NCBI GenBank assembly: GCA_038233335.1
Contig: JBBSME010000154.1
Location: forward strand, 1 to 6,616
Reading direction: 5' to 3'
From: Iamia sp038233335
Lineage (GTDB): Bacteria > Actinomycetota > Acidimicrobiia > Acidimicrobiales > Iamiaceae
DNA: 6,616 nucleotides
The position numbers and the translations under genes were made by a program. Positions 1-6,419 of this stretch are shown one piece after another. Every line of letters starts with the position of its first letter. Positions within the stretch are counted from its first letter, which is position 1. The notes below the pieces were generated by a model, which saw only the letters and a program-made list of their open reading frames with translations, had not been told where the DNA came from and made no database searches.

Positions 1-3
1 AGA

Positions 4-780
4 TCACGCGGAGTAGCGGACGATCTGGGCGAAGTCGTCGGCGTCGAGGGATGCGCCCCCGACCAGGGCCCCGTCGATGTCGGGCTGGGCCATGAGGTCG
101 GCCGCGTTGGCCAGCTTCACCGAGCCACCGTACTGCACCCGGACGCGCTCGGCGGCTTCGGCCCCGGCCACGTCGGCCACCGTGGACCGCACCACCGCGC
201 AGGTCGCCTGGGCGTCCTCGGGGGTGGCCGTGCGACCGGTGCCGATGGCCCAGATGGGCTCGTAGGCCACGACCAGGCCACCGACCTGCTCGGGGCTCAC
301 GCCCTCCAGCCCGGCCCGGACCTGACCCGCGACCTTGTCGTCGGTGCCACTGGCCTCGCGCTCCTCGAGCGTCTCGCCGCAGCACAGGATGGGCGTCATC
401 CCGTTGGCCAGGATGGCCAGCACCTTCTTGTTCACCCACTCGTCGGTCTCGCCGAACACCTCGCGCCGCTCGGAGTGGCCGGCGATCACGTAGGCGACGT
501 GGAGCTTGGCCAGCATGGCCGGGGCCACCTCGCCGGTGAAGGCGCCCTTCTCCTCCCAGTGGCAGTGCTGGGCGCCCAGGGCGATCGGCATCCTGTCCTG
601 CTCGATGGCCGTCTGGAGGCTGCGGAGGTCGGTGAAGGGGGCGTGGATCGAGACGTCGACGTCGACGTCCGGGTCCTCCCCGCCCAGCAGGTACGAGAGC
701 TTCTGCACCGTGGCCAGGGCCTCGAAGTGGTTGTGGTGCATCTTCCAGTTGCCGCTCATGAGCGGGGTGCGGGTGGCCAT
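4..780 (-). CDS. tpiA: Triosephosphate isomerase
   Basis: Cytoplasmic TIM-barrel enzyme that interconverts dihydroxyacetone phosphate and glyceraldehyde 3-phosphate in glycolysis and gluconeogenesis. The 258-residue product has the full set of family motifs. GNWKMH at 10-15 carries the substrate-binding Asn11 and Lys13. IAGHSERRE at 99-107 carries catalytic His102. AYEPIWAIGTG at 172-182 carries catalytic Glu174 and runs into flexible loop 6. YGGS (217-220) and GALVGG (237-242) form the phosphate-binding end. The length is normal for bacterial TPI. The ATG at 780 is chosen because the family begins just before the NWK motif and GGAGG lies five bases upstream; the frame stays open far upstream, but that part has no TPI similarity. 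It follows pgk by 35 bases and is the last visible gene of the glycolytic run. A short Asp-Val repeat sits at residues 38-43. The identity is effectively certain. Confidence 0.98.
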   Translation of the reverse strand: MATRTPLMSGNWKMHHNHFEALATVQKLSYLLGGEDPDVDVDVSIHAPFTDLRSLQTAIEQDRMPIALGAQHCHWEEKGAFTGEVAPAMLAKLHVAYVIAGHSERREVFGETDEWVNKKVLAILANGMTPILCCGETLEEREASGTDDKVAGQVRAGLEGVSPEQVGGLVVAYEPIWAIGTGRTATPEDAQATCAVVRSTVADVAGAEAAERVRVQYGGSVKLANAADLMAQPDIDGALVGGASLDADDFAQIVRYSA

Positions 781-785
781 CGGTG

Positions 786-790
786 CCTCC
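786..790 (-). promoter_or_regulatory. Ribosome binding site of tpiA
   Basis: GGAGG on the minus strand, five bases before the ATG at 780. It decides the start of tpiA against the much longer open frame upstream, which runs antiparallel to nothing conserved and overlaps pgk. Confidence 0.8.
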
Positions 791-815
791 GGGGCAGTCG
801 GGGTGGGTGGTGTCG

Positions 816-1964
816 TCAGGTGGGGGTCGGACCCTGGCGCAGGGCCTCGAGGCCGGGGAGGTCGCCCTGCTCGAGGAGCTCGAGGCTGGCCCCTCCCCCG
901 GTGGAGATGTGGTCGATGCGGTCGGCCAGGTCGAACTGGGCCACCGCGGCGGCGCTGTCGCCGCCGCCGACGATGGTGAAGCCGCGGCAGTCGGCCACCG
1001 CGTCGGCCACGGTGCGGGTACCGGCCGCGAAGCGGGGATCCTCGAAGACGCCCATGGGACCGTTCCACAGCACCTGGCGGGCCTCGACGATGACATCGGC
1101 GAACTCGGCGGCGGTGCCCGGGCCGATGTCGAGGCCCATCCACCCGTCGGGGACGTCCCGGCCGACCTGGCGGACCTCGCCGCCGGCGTCGGGGTCACCG
1201 ATCTTCCCGCCCGGGCCCATGGCGGTGATGTCCGAGGGGAGGTGGAGGGCGGCGCCGGAGTCCAGCAGCTCCTTGCACCGCGGGATCTGGTCCTCCTCCA
1301 GCAGCGACGAGCCGACCCGGTGGCCCTGGGCGGCGAGGAAGGTGAAGCACATGCCGCCGCCGATGATCAGGCTGTCGCACACCTCCAGCAGGGCGGTGAT
1401 GGCGCCCAGCTTGTCGCTCACCTTGGCCCCACCCAGGATGCCCACGAACGGGCGCTTGGGCCGGTCGCGACAGCCGAGGAGGACGTCGACCTCCTCGGCC
1501 AGGAGGCGACCCGCAGCGCTGGACAGGTGCTGGGGCGGGCCGACGATCGAGGCGTGGGCCCGGTGCGACGCGCCGAAGGCGTCGTTGACGTAGCCGTCCT
1601 GGCCCTCGATCAGGCGGTCCACGAAGGCCGGGGCGTTCCCGGTCTCGCCCGGGTCGAAGCGGAGGTTCTCCATGACCTCGACCCCCGAGACCAGCTCGGC
1701 CAGGCGATCCCGGACCGGATCCATGCCCAGGGTCGGGTCCGGCGCGCCCTGGGGCCGACCCAGGTGGGAGCAGGCCGTCACCCGGGCGCCGCGCTCGGTC
1801 AGCCAGGACAGGGTGGGGACCGCGGCGCGGATGCGGAGGTCGTCGGTGATGCGACCGTCGCGCAGGGGGACGTTGAGGTCGGCCCGGACGAGGACCTGCT
1901 TGCCCTCCAGGCCGCCCAGGAGGGACTCCAAGTCTTCCAACCGAGGGACGTCAGATGCGGCCAC
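816..1964 (-). CDS. pgk: Phosphoglycerate kinase
   Basis: Cytoplasmic kinase that transfers phosphate between 1,3-bisphosphoglycerate and ADP, the step after GAPDH. The product is 382 residues, slightly short of the usual bacterial 390-415 but with all landmarks. In the N-domain these are RADLNVPL (27-34), SHLGRP (66-71), ENLRF (99-103) and the YVNDAFG segment with HRAHAS (125-139). In the C-domain they are GGAKVSDK (178-185), GGGM (202-205), WNGPMGVFE (300-308) and GGGDSAAA (333-340). The start is taken as GTG at 1964: it gives a normal N-terminus about 26 residues before RADLNVPL and lies five bases after the gap stop codon. The only clear alternative is a TTG eight codons further in. Tight spacing to gap and 35 bases to tpiA indicate a shared transcript. 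The frame remains open upstream through gap, but that extension is a high-GC artefact. Function is certain; the start is probable. Confidence 0.96.
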   Translation of the reverse strand: MAASDVPRLEDLESLLGGLEGKQVLVRADLNVPLRDGRITDDLRIRAAVPTLSWLTERGARVTACSHLGRPQGAPDPTLGMDPVRDRLAELVSGVEVMENLRFDPGETGNAPAFVDRLIEGQDGYVNDAFGASHRAHASIVGPPQHLSSAAGRLLAEEVDVLLGCRDRPKRPFVGILGGAKVSDKLGAITALLEVCDSLIIGGGMCFTFLAAQGHRVGSSLLEEDQIPRCKELLDSGAALHLPSDITAMGPGGKIGDPDAGGEVRQVGRDVPDGWMGLDIGPGTAAEFADVIVEARQVLWNGPMGVFEDPRFAAGTRTVADAVADCRGFTIVGGGDSAAAVAQFDLADRIDHISTGGGASLELLEQGDLPGLEALRQGPTPT

Positions 1965-1969
1965 CGGGC

Positions 1970-2980
<1,011 letters not shown>

Positions 2981-3098
2981 GGTGAGGGGACCTCTCGGTG
3001 AGTCTGACGGAGTGGCGCGGCGGGCCCGCCCCCCGAGGTGGATGACCGTCGGACCGTAGCCCAGCGGCGCAGGGTTGGCCCTCCCCCGCCCCGGGCCC
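2981..3098 (-). promoter_or_regulatory. yvcK-gap intergenic region with a possible gap promoter
   Basis: This 118-base gap is the largest within the rapZ-tpiA run and holds no whiA and no credible small gene. Read on the minus strand it contains TACGGT (3053-3058), which fits the actinobacterial -10 pattern TANNNT but has no evident -35 partner. It would give a leader of about 65 bases. The hexamer GACCGT occurs twice on the plus strand (3044-3049 and 3052-3057), eight bases apart and overlapping that box. A perfect 12-base palindrome, GGCGGGCCCGCC, lies at 3019-3030. Just before gap, GAGG-TCC-CCTC (2984-2994) folds back on the Shine-Dalgarno bases (2991-2996). An internal promoter for the glycolytic genes is plausible but not shown by strong elements. 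Confidence 0.3.
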
Positions 3099-3965
3099 TC
3101 AGCGCCGGGGCAGGTCCCGCAGGGCGGCGCCCAGTCGGCCCGGATCGTGGACCGCCCGTCCGTCCGCCCCCACCGGGACCACGACCAGGTCGACCCCCTC
3201 CGGGGCCGTCTCCGGGGCGAAGCGGGGATCGGCCAGCACCACGTCCACCGGCAGGTGGTGGTCGAGGGCGAGGCGCAGGTGGTCATCGGGGCCCAGGCCC
3301 TCGGTCTCGCCCACCTGGGGGCCGAGGTTGAGCACCAGCACCCGGGTGGCCTCGGTGGCGGACAGGGGCGCGGCCACCCCGGGCACGACGGCGGCGGCCA
3401 GCACGCTGGTGAACAGCGATCCAGGCCCGAGCACGACCACGTCGGCGTCGCGCAGGGCGCGGCCGACGGCGGCGGGGGTGGGTGGGTCAGCGGGGGTGAC
3501 CGCCACCCGATGGACATCCGACGAGCTCTGCACCCGCACCTGGCCCTCGACCGAGAGCCCCGGACCCCGCTCCCCGCACAGGGTCACCGGGACGGTGGCG
3601 GCCGGCAGCACCCGTCCCCGGGCGCCGATCAGCCGACCTACCTCGGCCAGCGCGGCTTCCACGTCGAGGCCCTGGTCCACCAGGCCGGCCAGGAGCAGGT
3701 TGCCCAGGGGGTGCCCCTTGAGGTCGCCCGCATCGAAGCGGTGCTCGAGGGCCGCACCCAGGACCGACGTCGGGTCGGCCAGCGCGCCGAGGCAGCGTCG
3801 CAGGTCACCGGGAGGGAGCATCCCCAGCTGGTCCCGCAGACGACCGCTGGATCCGCCGTCGTCAGCCACCGACACGATGGCGGTCAGCTCCTGGGCCCAC
3901 GGGCTCACCGCCCGGAGGGTGGCGGCCAGGCCGTGACCTCCACCGACGCACGCCACCGCCGTCAT
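3099..3965 (-). CDS. yvcK: YvcK/CofD-family gluconeogenesis factor
   Basis: Cytoplasmic Rossmann-like protein of the YvcK branch of the CofD superfamily. Family members bind UDP-sugars or nucleotides and are needed for normal cell shape and growth on gluconeogenic carbon sources; the mycobacterial homologue is called CuvA. It is a regulator or scaffold, not an enzyme of known reaction. Signature motifs are VGGGHGLA (7-14), VSVADDGGSSGRLR (31-44), PPGDLRRCL (51-59), GHPLGNLLLAGL (84-95), GPGSLFTSVLA (180-190) and NLGPQVGETEGL (213-224). At 288 residues it is shorter than the usual 310-330, mainly because it ends soon after the last conserved strand. The ATG at 3965 begins immediately before the glycine-rich loop and has GAGGA seven bases upstream. 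It follows rapZ by 34 bases, the classical pairing. No whiA follows it. A CofD (F420 synthesis) role is unlikely because of the rapZ linkage and the ADDGGSSG motif. Confidence 0.95.
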   Translation of the reverse strand: MTAVACVGGGHGLAATLRAVSPWAQELTAIVSVADDGGSSGRLRDQLGMLPPGDLRRCLGALADPTSVLGAALEHRFDAGDLKGHPLGNLLLAGLVDQGLDVEAALAEVGRLIGARGRVLPAATVPVTLCGERGPGLSVEGQVRVQSSSDVHRVAVTPADPPTPAAVGRALRDADVVVLGPGSLFTSVLAAAVVPGVAAPLSATEATRVLVLNLGPQVGETEGLGPDDHLRLALDHHLPVDVVLADPRFAPETAPEGVDLVVVPVGADGRAVHDPGRLGAALRDLPRR

Positions 3966-3972
3966 GGCCCGG

Positions 3973-3977
3973 TCCTC
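3973..3977 (-). promoter_or_regulatory. Ribosome binding site of yvcK
   Basis: GAGGA on the minus strand, seven bases before the ATG at 3965 and inside the 34-base gap after rapZ. It supports the start chosen for yvcK. Confidence 0.65.
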
Positions 3978-3999
3978 GGGGGTCGACGGCGCCGCCGGG

Positions 4000-4845
4000 T
4001 CACTCGGAGATGTCCCGGTGGGTGATGCTCAGGTCGTGGCCCTCGGCCCGGAGCCGGGCCGCCACCTCCTCGGCCACCGCCACCGAGCGGTGGTGGCCAC
4101 CGGTGCAGCCGAAGGCGATGTTGAGGTACGCCTTCCCCTCCTGCTCGTACTCGGGGAGGAGGAGGTGGAGCATCGACTCCACCTGGTCGAGGAACGCCTG
4201 CGCCGTGGGGTGGTCGAAGGCGTAGGCCCGGACCTCCGGGTCACAGCCGGTGCGGGGGCGCAGCTCCTCGACCCAGTGCGGGTTCGGCAGGAAGCGGACG
4301 TCGAACACCAGGTCGGCGTCGCGGGGCAGCCCGTGCTTATAGCCGAACGACATCACCGACAGGTTGATGGTGTCGGCCGTCCCGGACTCGATGAGCTCCT
4401 CGATCCTGCTCCGCAGGTCGTGCACCGAGAGGTCGGACGTGTCGATCACCAGGTCGGCCTGGGAGCGCAGGCCCTCGGCCATGCTCCGCTCGCGCTCGAT
4501 GGAGGTGGCCAGGGTGTCGCCCCCCATCGGGTGGCGGCGCTTGGTGCCCTCGTACCGCTGCACCAGGGCGTCGGTGGTGGCGTCGAGGAACACGACCCGC
4601 AGGCTGCCCTCGGCCTCGCGCAGCGGGCCCAGGAGGGCTGACGGGTCCTCGAACATGGCCCCGGGGCCAATGGCCAGGGCCACCTGGTCGATGGTCGATC
4701 CCGGCGCCGAGGCCAGCTCCGCCACCTTGCCCATCAGGGAGGTGGGCAGGTTGTCGATCACGAACCAGCCGCGATCCTCCAGGACCCCCGCCGCGGTGGA
4801 GCGCCCGGCGCCGGACATGCCGGTGATGAGGACGAAGTCGGTCAC
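4000..4845 (-). CDS. rapZ: RapZ/YvcJ-family nucleotide-binding protein
   Basis: P-loop protein of the RapZ (YvcJ, YhbJ) family. In E. coli RapZ senses glucosamine-6-phosphate and directs decay of the GlmZ small RNA, controlling amino-sugar synthesis; its role in Actinobacteria is less clear. The 281-residue product has an N-terminal kinase-like domain with Walker A GMSGAGRST (9-17), where Arg15 replaces the usual Lys as in other actinobacterial RapZ proteins. It also has DNLP (31-34), VVFLDA (84-89) and RYEGTKRRHP (97-106). The C-terminal domain has SFGYKHGLP (166-174), DADLVFDVRFLPNPHW (176-191) and GCTGGHHRSV (246-255), the region that binds RNA and sugar phosphate in E. coli. The start is taken as GTG 4845, giving MTDFVLITG as in the family. 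An open frame reaches 4959, but its 38 extra residues are unlike RapZ. A -10 box six bases upstream suggests a leaderless mRNA. yvcK follows after 34 bases. Confidence 0.95.
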   Translation of the reverse strand: MTDFVLITGMSGAGRSTAAGVLEDRGWFVIDNLPTSLMGKVAELASAPGSTIDQVALAIGPGAMFEDPSALLGPLREAEGSLRVVFLDATTDALVQRYEGTKRRHPMGGDTLATSIERERSMAEGLRSQADLVIDTSDLSVHDLRSRIEELIESGTADTINLSVMSFGYKHGLPRDADLVFDVRFLPNPHWVEELRPRTGCDPEVRAYAFDHPTAQAFLDQVESMLHLLLPEYEQEGKAYLNIAFGCTGGHHRSVAVAEEVAARLRAEGHDLSITHRDISE

Positions 4846-4851
4846 GGTCCA

Positions 4852-4857
4852 AGTGTA
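4852..4857 (-). promoter_or_regulatory. -10 box of a probable leaderless rapZ promoter
   Basis: TACACT on the minus strand matches the TANNNT pattern of actinobacterial housekeeping promoters. Six bases separate it from the GTG start of rapZ, so transcription would begin at or within a base of the G of the start codon. There is no good Shine-Dalgarno sequence before that GTG, which fits leaderless translation. I see no clear -35 hexamer at 16-18 bases. The terminator-like repeat just upstream supports a new transcription unit starting here. Confidence 0.5.
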
Positions 4858-4927
4858 CGAGCCCCCTCGGGCCGCCTGGCTCGCCCATCGTTCCAACTCC
4901 GTATGGAAGTGCGCCGGTGAGGGCGAC

Positions 4928-4968
4928 GACCGTCCAGGGTTGGCGTCGCGCCCGGTCACCGGACGGTC
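4928..4968 (-). terminator. Inverted repeat at the end of the small membrane-protein gene, probable terminator
   Basis: GACCGTCC (4928-4935) and GGACGGTC (4961-4968) form a perfect 8-base-pair stem. An inner stem, GGCG (4942-4945) with CGCC (4949-4952), closes a three-base loop. The outer arm overlaps the TGA stop codon at 4967-4969. There is no T-run, which is usual for terminators in high-GC Actinobacteria. It lies between the small membrane-protein gene and the rapZ promoter. Confidence 0.45.
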
Positions 4969-5443
4969 AGGCGGCCGAGCGGCGGTGGCCGACGATCACC
5001 GCGGCCAGGCACACCGCGCCGTAGGCCAGGACCGTCCCCCAGACCAGGGGGTCGCCGGGGCGGTCGAGGTAGCGCAGGTAGCCGGCGCCGGCGGCGACCG
5101 CGCCGAGGACGGTGAGCGCGGCCTGGCGACGGGCCGAGTAGGCGACGATGCGCAGGTTGTCGAGGACGAACTCGATCACCGCCGGCAGCGGCAGCAGCGG
5201 GATCAGCCACGCATCCGCCTCGCCAGGCCACCACGGGCCCACCGATGCGAGCACCCCTGCCAGCAGCGCCACCGGGTAGAGCCAGAGGCAGCGGCGGCAC
5301 AGGTGACGGCCCCGGACCACCACGCAGCGCTCGTACTGGGCGGGCCAGTGGTGGCTGAGCCACATGGGCGTGTCGGCCACCGGTCCCTCCGCCGACAGCG
5401 GGACGTCGGGCGCCGGCTCAGCGTCGGAGTCGCTCTCACTCAT
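4967..5443 (-). CDS. Small membrane protein with a His/Cys cluster, DUF2085-like
   Basis: Predicted 158-residue membrane protein of unknown function. Residues 1-27 are acidic and probably disordered. Residues 30-56 hold a cluster of possible metal ligands: His31, His32, Cys40, His47, Cys49 and Cys52, with CRRC at 49-52. Hydrophobic stretches follow at about 53-70, 79-94, 108-120 and 134-151, giving three or four membrane segments, and the chain ends in basic residues. A His/Cys cluster leading into a membrane helix through a CxxC-x-x-x-Tyr pattern, followed by several helices, resembles the DUF2085 family, in which such cysteines are conserved. I assign it by pattern only. The ATG at 5443 has GAGGA nine bases upstream; earlier in-frame starts exist, up to 5602, but they run into the methyltransferase gene. 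It lies between the methyltransferase (91 bases) and rapZ (121 bases), with hairpins on both sides, so it is probably its own unit. Confidence 0.75.
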   Translation of the reverse strand: MSESDSDAEPAPDVPLSAEGPVADTPMWLSHHWPAQYERCVVVRGRHLCRRCLWLYPVALLAGVLASVGPWWPGEADAWLIPLLPLPAVIEFVLDNLRIVAYSARRQAALTVLGAVAAGAGYLRYLDRPGDPLVWGTVLAYGAVCLAAVIVGHRRSAA

Positions 5444-5452
5444 CGCCGCCGG

Positions 5453-5457
5453 TCCTC
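5453..5457 (-). promoter_or_regulatory. Ribosome binding site of the small membrane-protein gene
   Basis: GAGGA on the minus strand, nine bases before the ATG at 5443. It favours this start over in-frame ATG codons six and eleven codons upstream, one of which lies directly before the GAGGA. Confidence 0.5.
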
Positions 5458-5482
5458 GCATGTCCCTGGCCATCGGCTGTCG

Positions 5483-5529
5483 GGCAACGTCGATGAGCCG
5501 GCGGCCGGGGCGTCGACCGCGCCGTTGCC
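5483..5529 (-). terminator. Nested hairpin after the methyltransferase gene, possible terminator
   Basis: GGCAACG (5483-5489) pairs perfectly with CGTTGCC (5523-5529). Inside lie TCGA (5490-5493) with TCGA (5513-5516), and CCGG (5498-5501) with CCGG (5505-5508) around a three-base loop, giving a three-tier structure with a bulge on one side. On the minus strand it begins five bases after the methyltransferase stop codon. There is no T-run. Position and symmetry suggest a terminator. Confidence 0.4.
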
Positions 5530-5534
5530 TGCGC

Positions 5535-6326
5535 TCATGCCACGGGACCCAGGCCCTCGACCTTCTCGGCCACCAGAAGGAGCAGCCGGGGGTAGTCGGC
5601 ACCCTGCGGGTACTCGGGAGAGCGCCCCAGGAAGCCCACCGGCGGGGACGGCTCGTCCATGTGGCGCAGGAGGAGCCCGTTGGCGGCCATGGCGTTGAGG
5701 TAGCGGCTCAACGGCCGGTGGACGAAGGGGATGCGAACGCCCGGCTCGACCTCCTCCAGGCTGAGGTCCTCGCGGAGGTAGGGCCCGATCCGCCAGTACT
5801 GCTCGGGCGGGTCGAGCACGTGGTCGTCGATCCAGCCGCTGTTCGGGGTCTGGAGCAGGGGGTGGTTGAGGAAGAAGGCGAAGCGGCCACCCGGGACCAG
5901 GACCCGGGCCACCTCGGCCAGCGCCGCATCGACGGCCACCACGTGCTCGAACACCAGGCAGGCCACCACCGCATCGAACGACGCCGGTGCGAAGGGGAGG
6001 GCCGCGGCCCCGGCCAAGGCGTAGGACGGGCCACCGCCTCGGACGGCCGCCTCCACCACCTGGGCACGGGTGGGATCGATCCCGACCACGGTGCGGGCCC
6101 CTCCGGCCAGGGTCTGACGGGCGACCTGGCCCTCGCCCGTGCCCACGTCGAGCACTCGGTCGGCCCCGGCCAGCCATCGGGCGGCGAGGGGCATGATCTG
6201 CTCGACGTACTCCTCGTCGGCCCCCTCGGTGAAGCCCTCCTGCCACCAGCCGGCCTGCTCCTCCCACAGCCCCGGCGGCATCTCGGGCAGCTCGAGCCGG
6301 GCCTCGTCGTCGGCAGGTTCGCTCAC
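5535..6326 (-). CDS. Class I SAM-dependent methyltransferase
   Basis: Soluble 263-residue protein with the Rossmann fold of class I S-adenosylmethionine methyltransferases; the substrate cannot be told. Motif I, VLDVGTGEGQVAR (58-70), binds SAM. The acidic end of strand 2 is VGIDP (81-85). ALPFAPASFDAVV (109-121) is motif II/III, with FEHV (126-129) after it. RVLVPGGRFAFFLNHP (141-156) is the motif IV-type strand and turn. The N-terminal 50 residues are rich in Trp and Glu (WEEQAGWWQEGF at 21-32). The C-terminal part contains Trp165, Tyr177 and Trp178 and probably forms the substrate cap, as in small-molecule UbiE-like enzymes. The start is GTG 6326. There is no Shine-Dalgarno sequence, but a TAGCGT box lies seven bases upstream, which suggests a leaderless mRNA. 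The family is certain; a specific role such as quinone or lipid methylation would be a guess. Confidence 0.9.
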   Translation of the reverse strand: MSEPADDEARLELPEMPPGLWEEQAGWWQEGFTEGADEEYVEQIMPLAARWLAGADRVLDVGTGEGQVARQTLAGGARTVVGIDPTRAQVVEAAVRGGGPSYALAGAAALPFAPASFDAVVACLVFEHVVAVDAALAEVARVLVPGGRFAFFLNHPLLQTPNSGWIDDHVLDPPEQYWRIGPYLREDLSLEEVEPGVRIPFVHRPLSRYLNAMAANGLLLRHMDEPSPPVGFLGRSPEYPQGADYPRLLLLVAEKVEGLGPVA

Positions 6327-6333
6327 GCCGCGG

Positions 6334-6339
6334 ACGCTA
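6334..6339 (-). promoter_or_regulatory. -10 box of a possible leaderless promoter for the methyltransferase gene
   Basis: TAGCGT on the minus strand fits TANNNT and ends seven bases before the GTG start at 6326, placing the likely transcript start within one base of the start codon. No Shine-Dalgarno sequence is present in the region that would need one. No clear -35 hexamer is visible, so the call rests on geometry. Confidence 0.35.
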
Positions 6340-6375
6340 CCGGCCCCCCGTCACCCGCCGTCCACGGGTCGGCGC

Positions 6376-6400
6376 CAGCCGTGACGGTGGCGGACGGCTG
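6376..6400 (-). terminator. Small hairpin after the HD-domain gene, possible terminator
   Basis: CAGCCGT (6376-6382) and ACGGCTG (6394-6400) form a perfect 7-base-pair stem with an 11-base loop, about 20 bases after the stop codon of the HD-domain gene on the minus strand. A second, weaker repeat, ACCCG (6353-6357) with CGGGT (6365-6369), follows. There is no T-run. Confidence 0.3.
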
Positions 6401-6419
6401 CGTTCACTGGCACGTGCGG

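Noticed and set aside
781..1143. N-terminal extension of the tpiA frame
   Set aside because: The extra residues are Arg-Pro-Gly-rich, overlap pgk in another frame, and TPI proteins start where the ATG at 780 with its Shine-Dalgarno sequence lies.
3019..3030. Palindrome GGCGGGCCCGCC as an operator by itself
   Set aside because: A G/C-only palindrome of this length is not surprising in such GC-rich DNA; I mention it only as part of the gap leader.
2981..3517. Upstream extension of the gap frame into yvcK
   Set aside because: The added residues are a frame-shadow of yvcK and Pro/Arg-rich filler; GAPDH begins at the ATG at 2980.
3075..4025. Plus-strand open frame of 316 codons opposite yvcK
   Set aside because: Antisense shadow of yvcK; biased composition, no ribosome binding site or domain that I can see.
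4846..4959. 38-residue N-terminal extension of RapZ
   Set aside because: RapZ proteins start a few residues before the P-loop. The extension has no family similarity and covers the -10 box and the terminator-like repeat.
5444..5602. Longer start for the small membrane protein
   Set aside because: It would overlap the methyltransferase gene by more than 60 bases and add a basic segment in place of the acidic N-terminus; the ATG at 5443 has a Shine-Dalgarno sequence.
4364..5698. Plus-strand open frame of 444 codons across rapZ, the membrane-protein gene and the methyltransferase end
   Set aside because: It crosses three minus-strand genes and two hairpins, and its product is basic low-complexity sequence with no recognisable domain.
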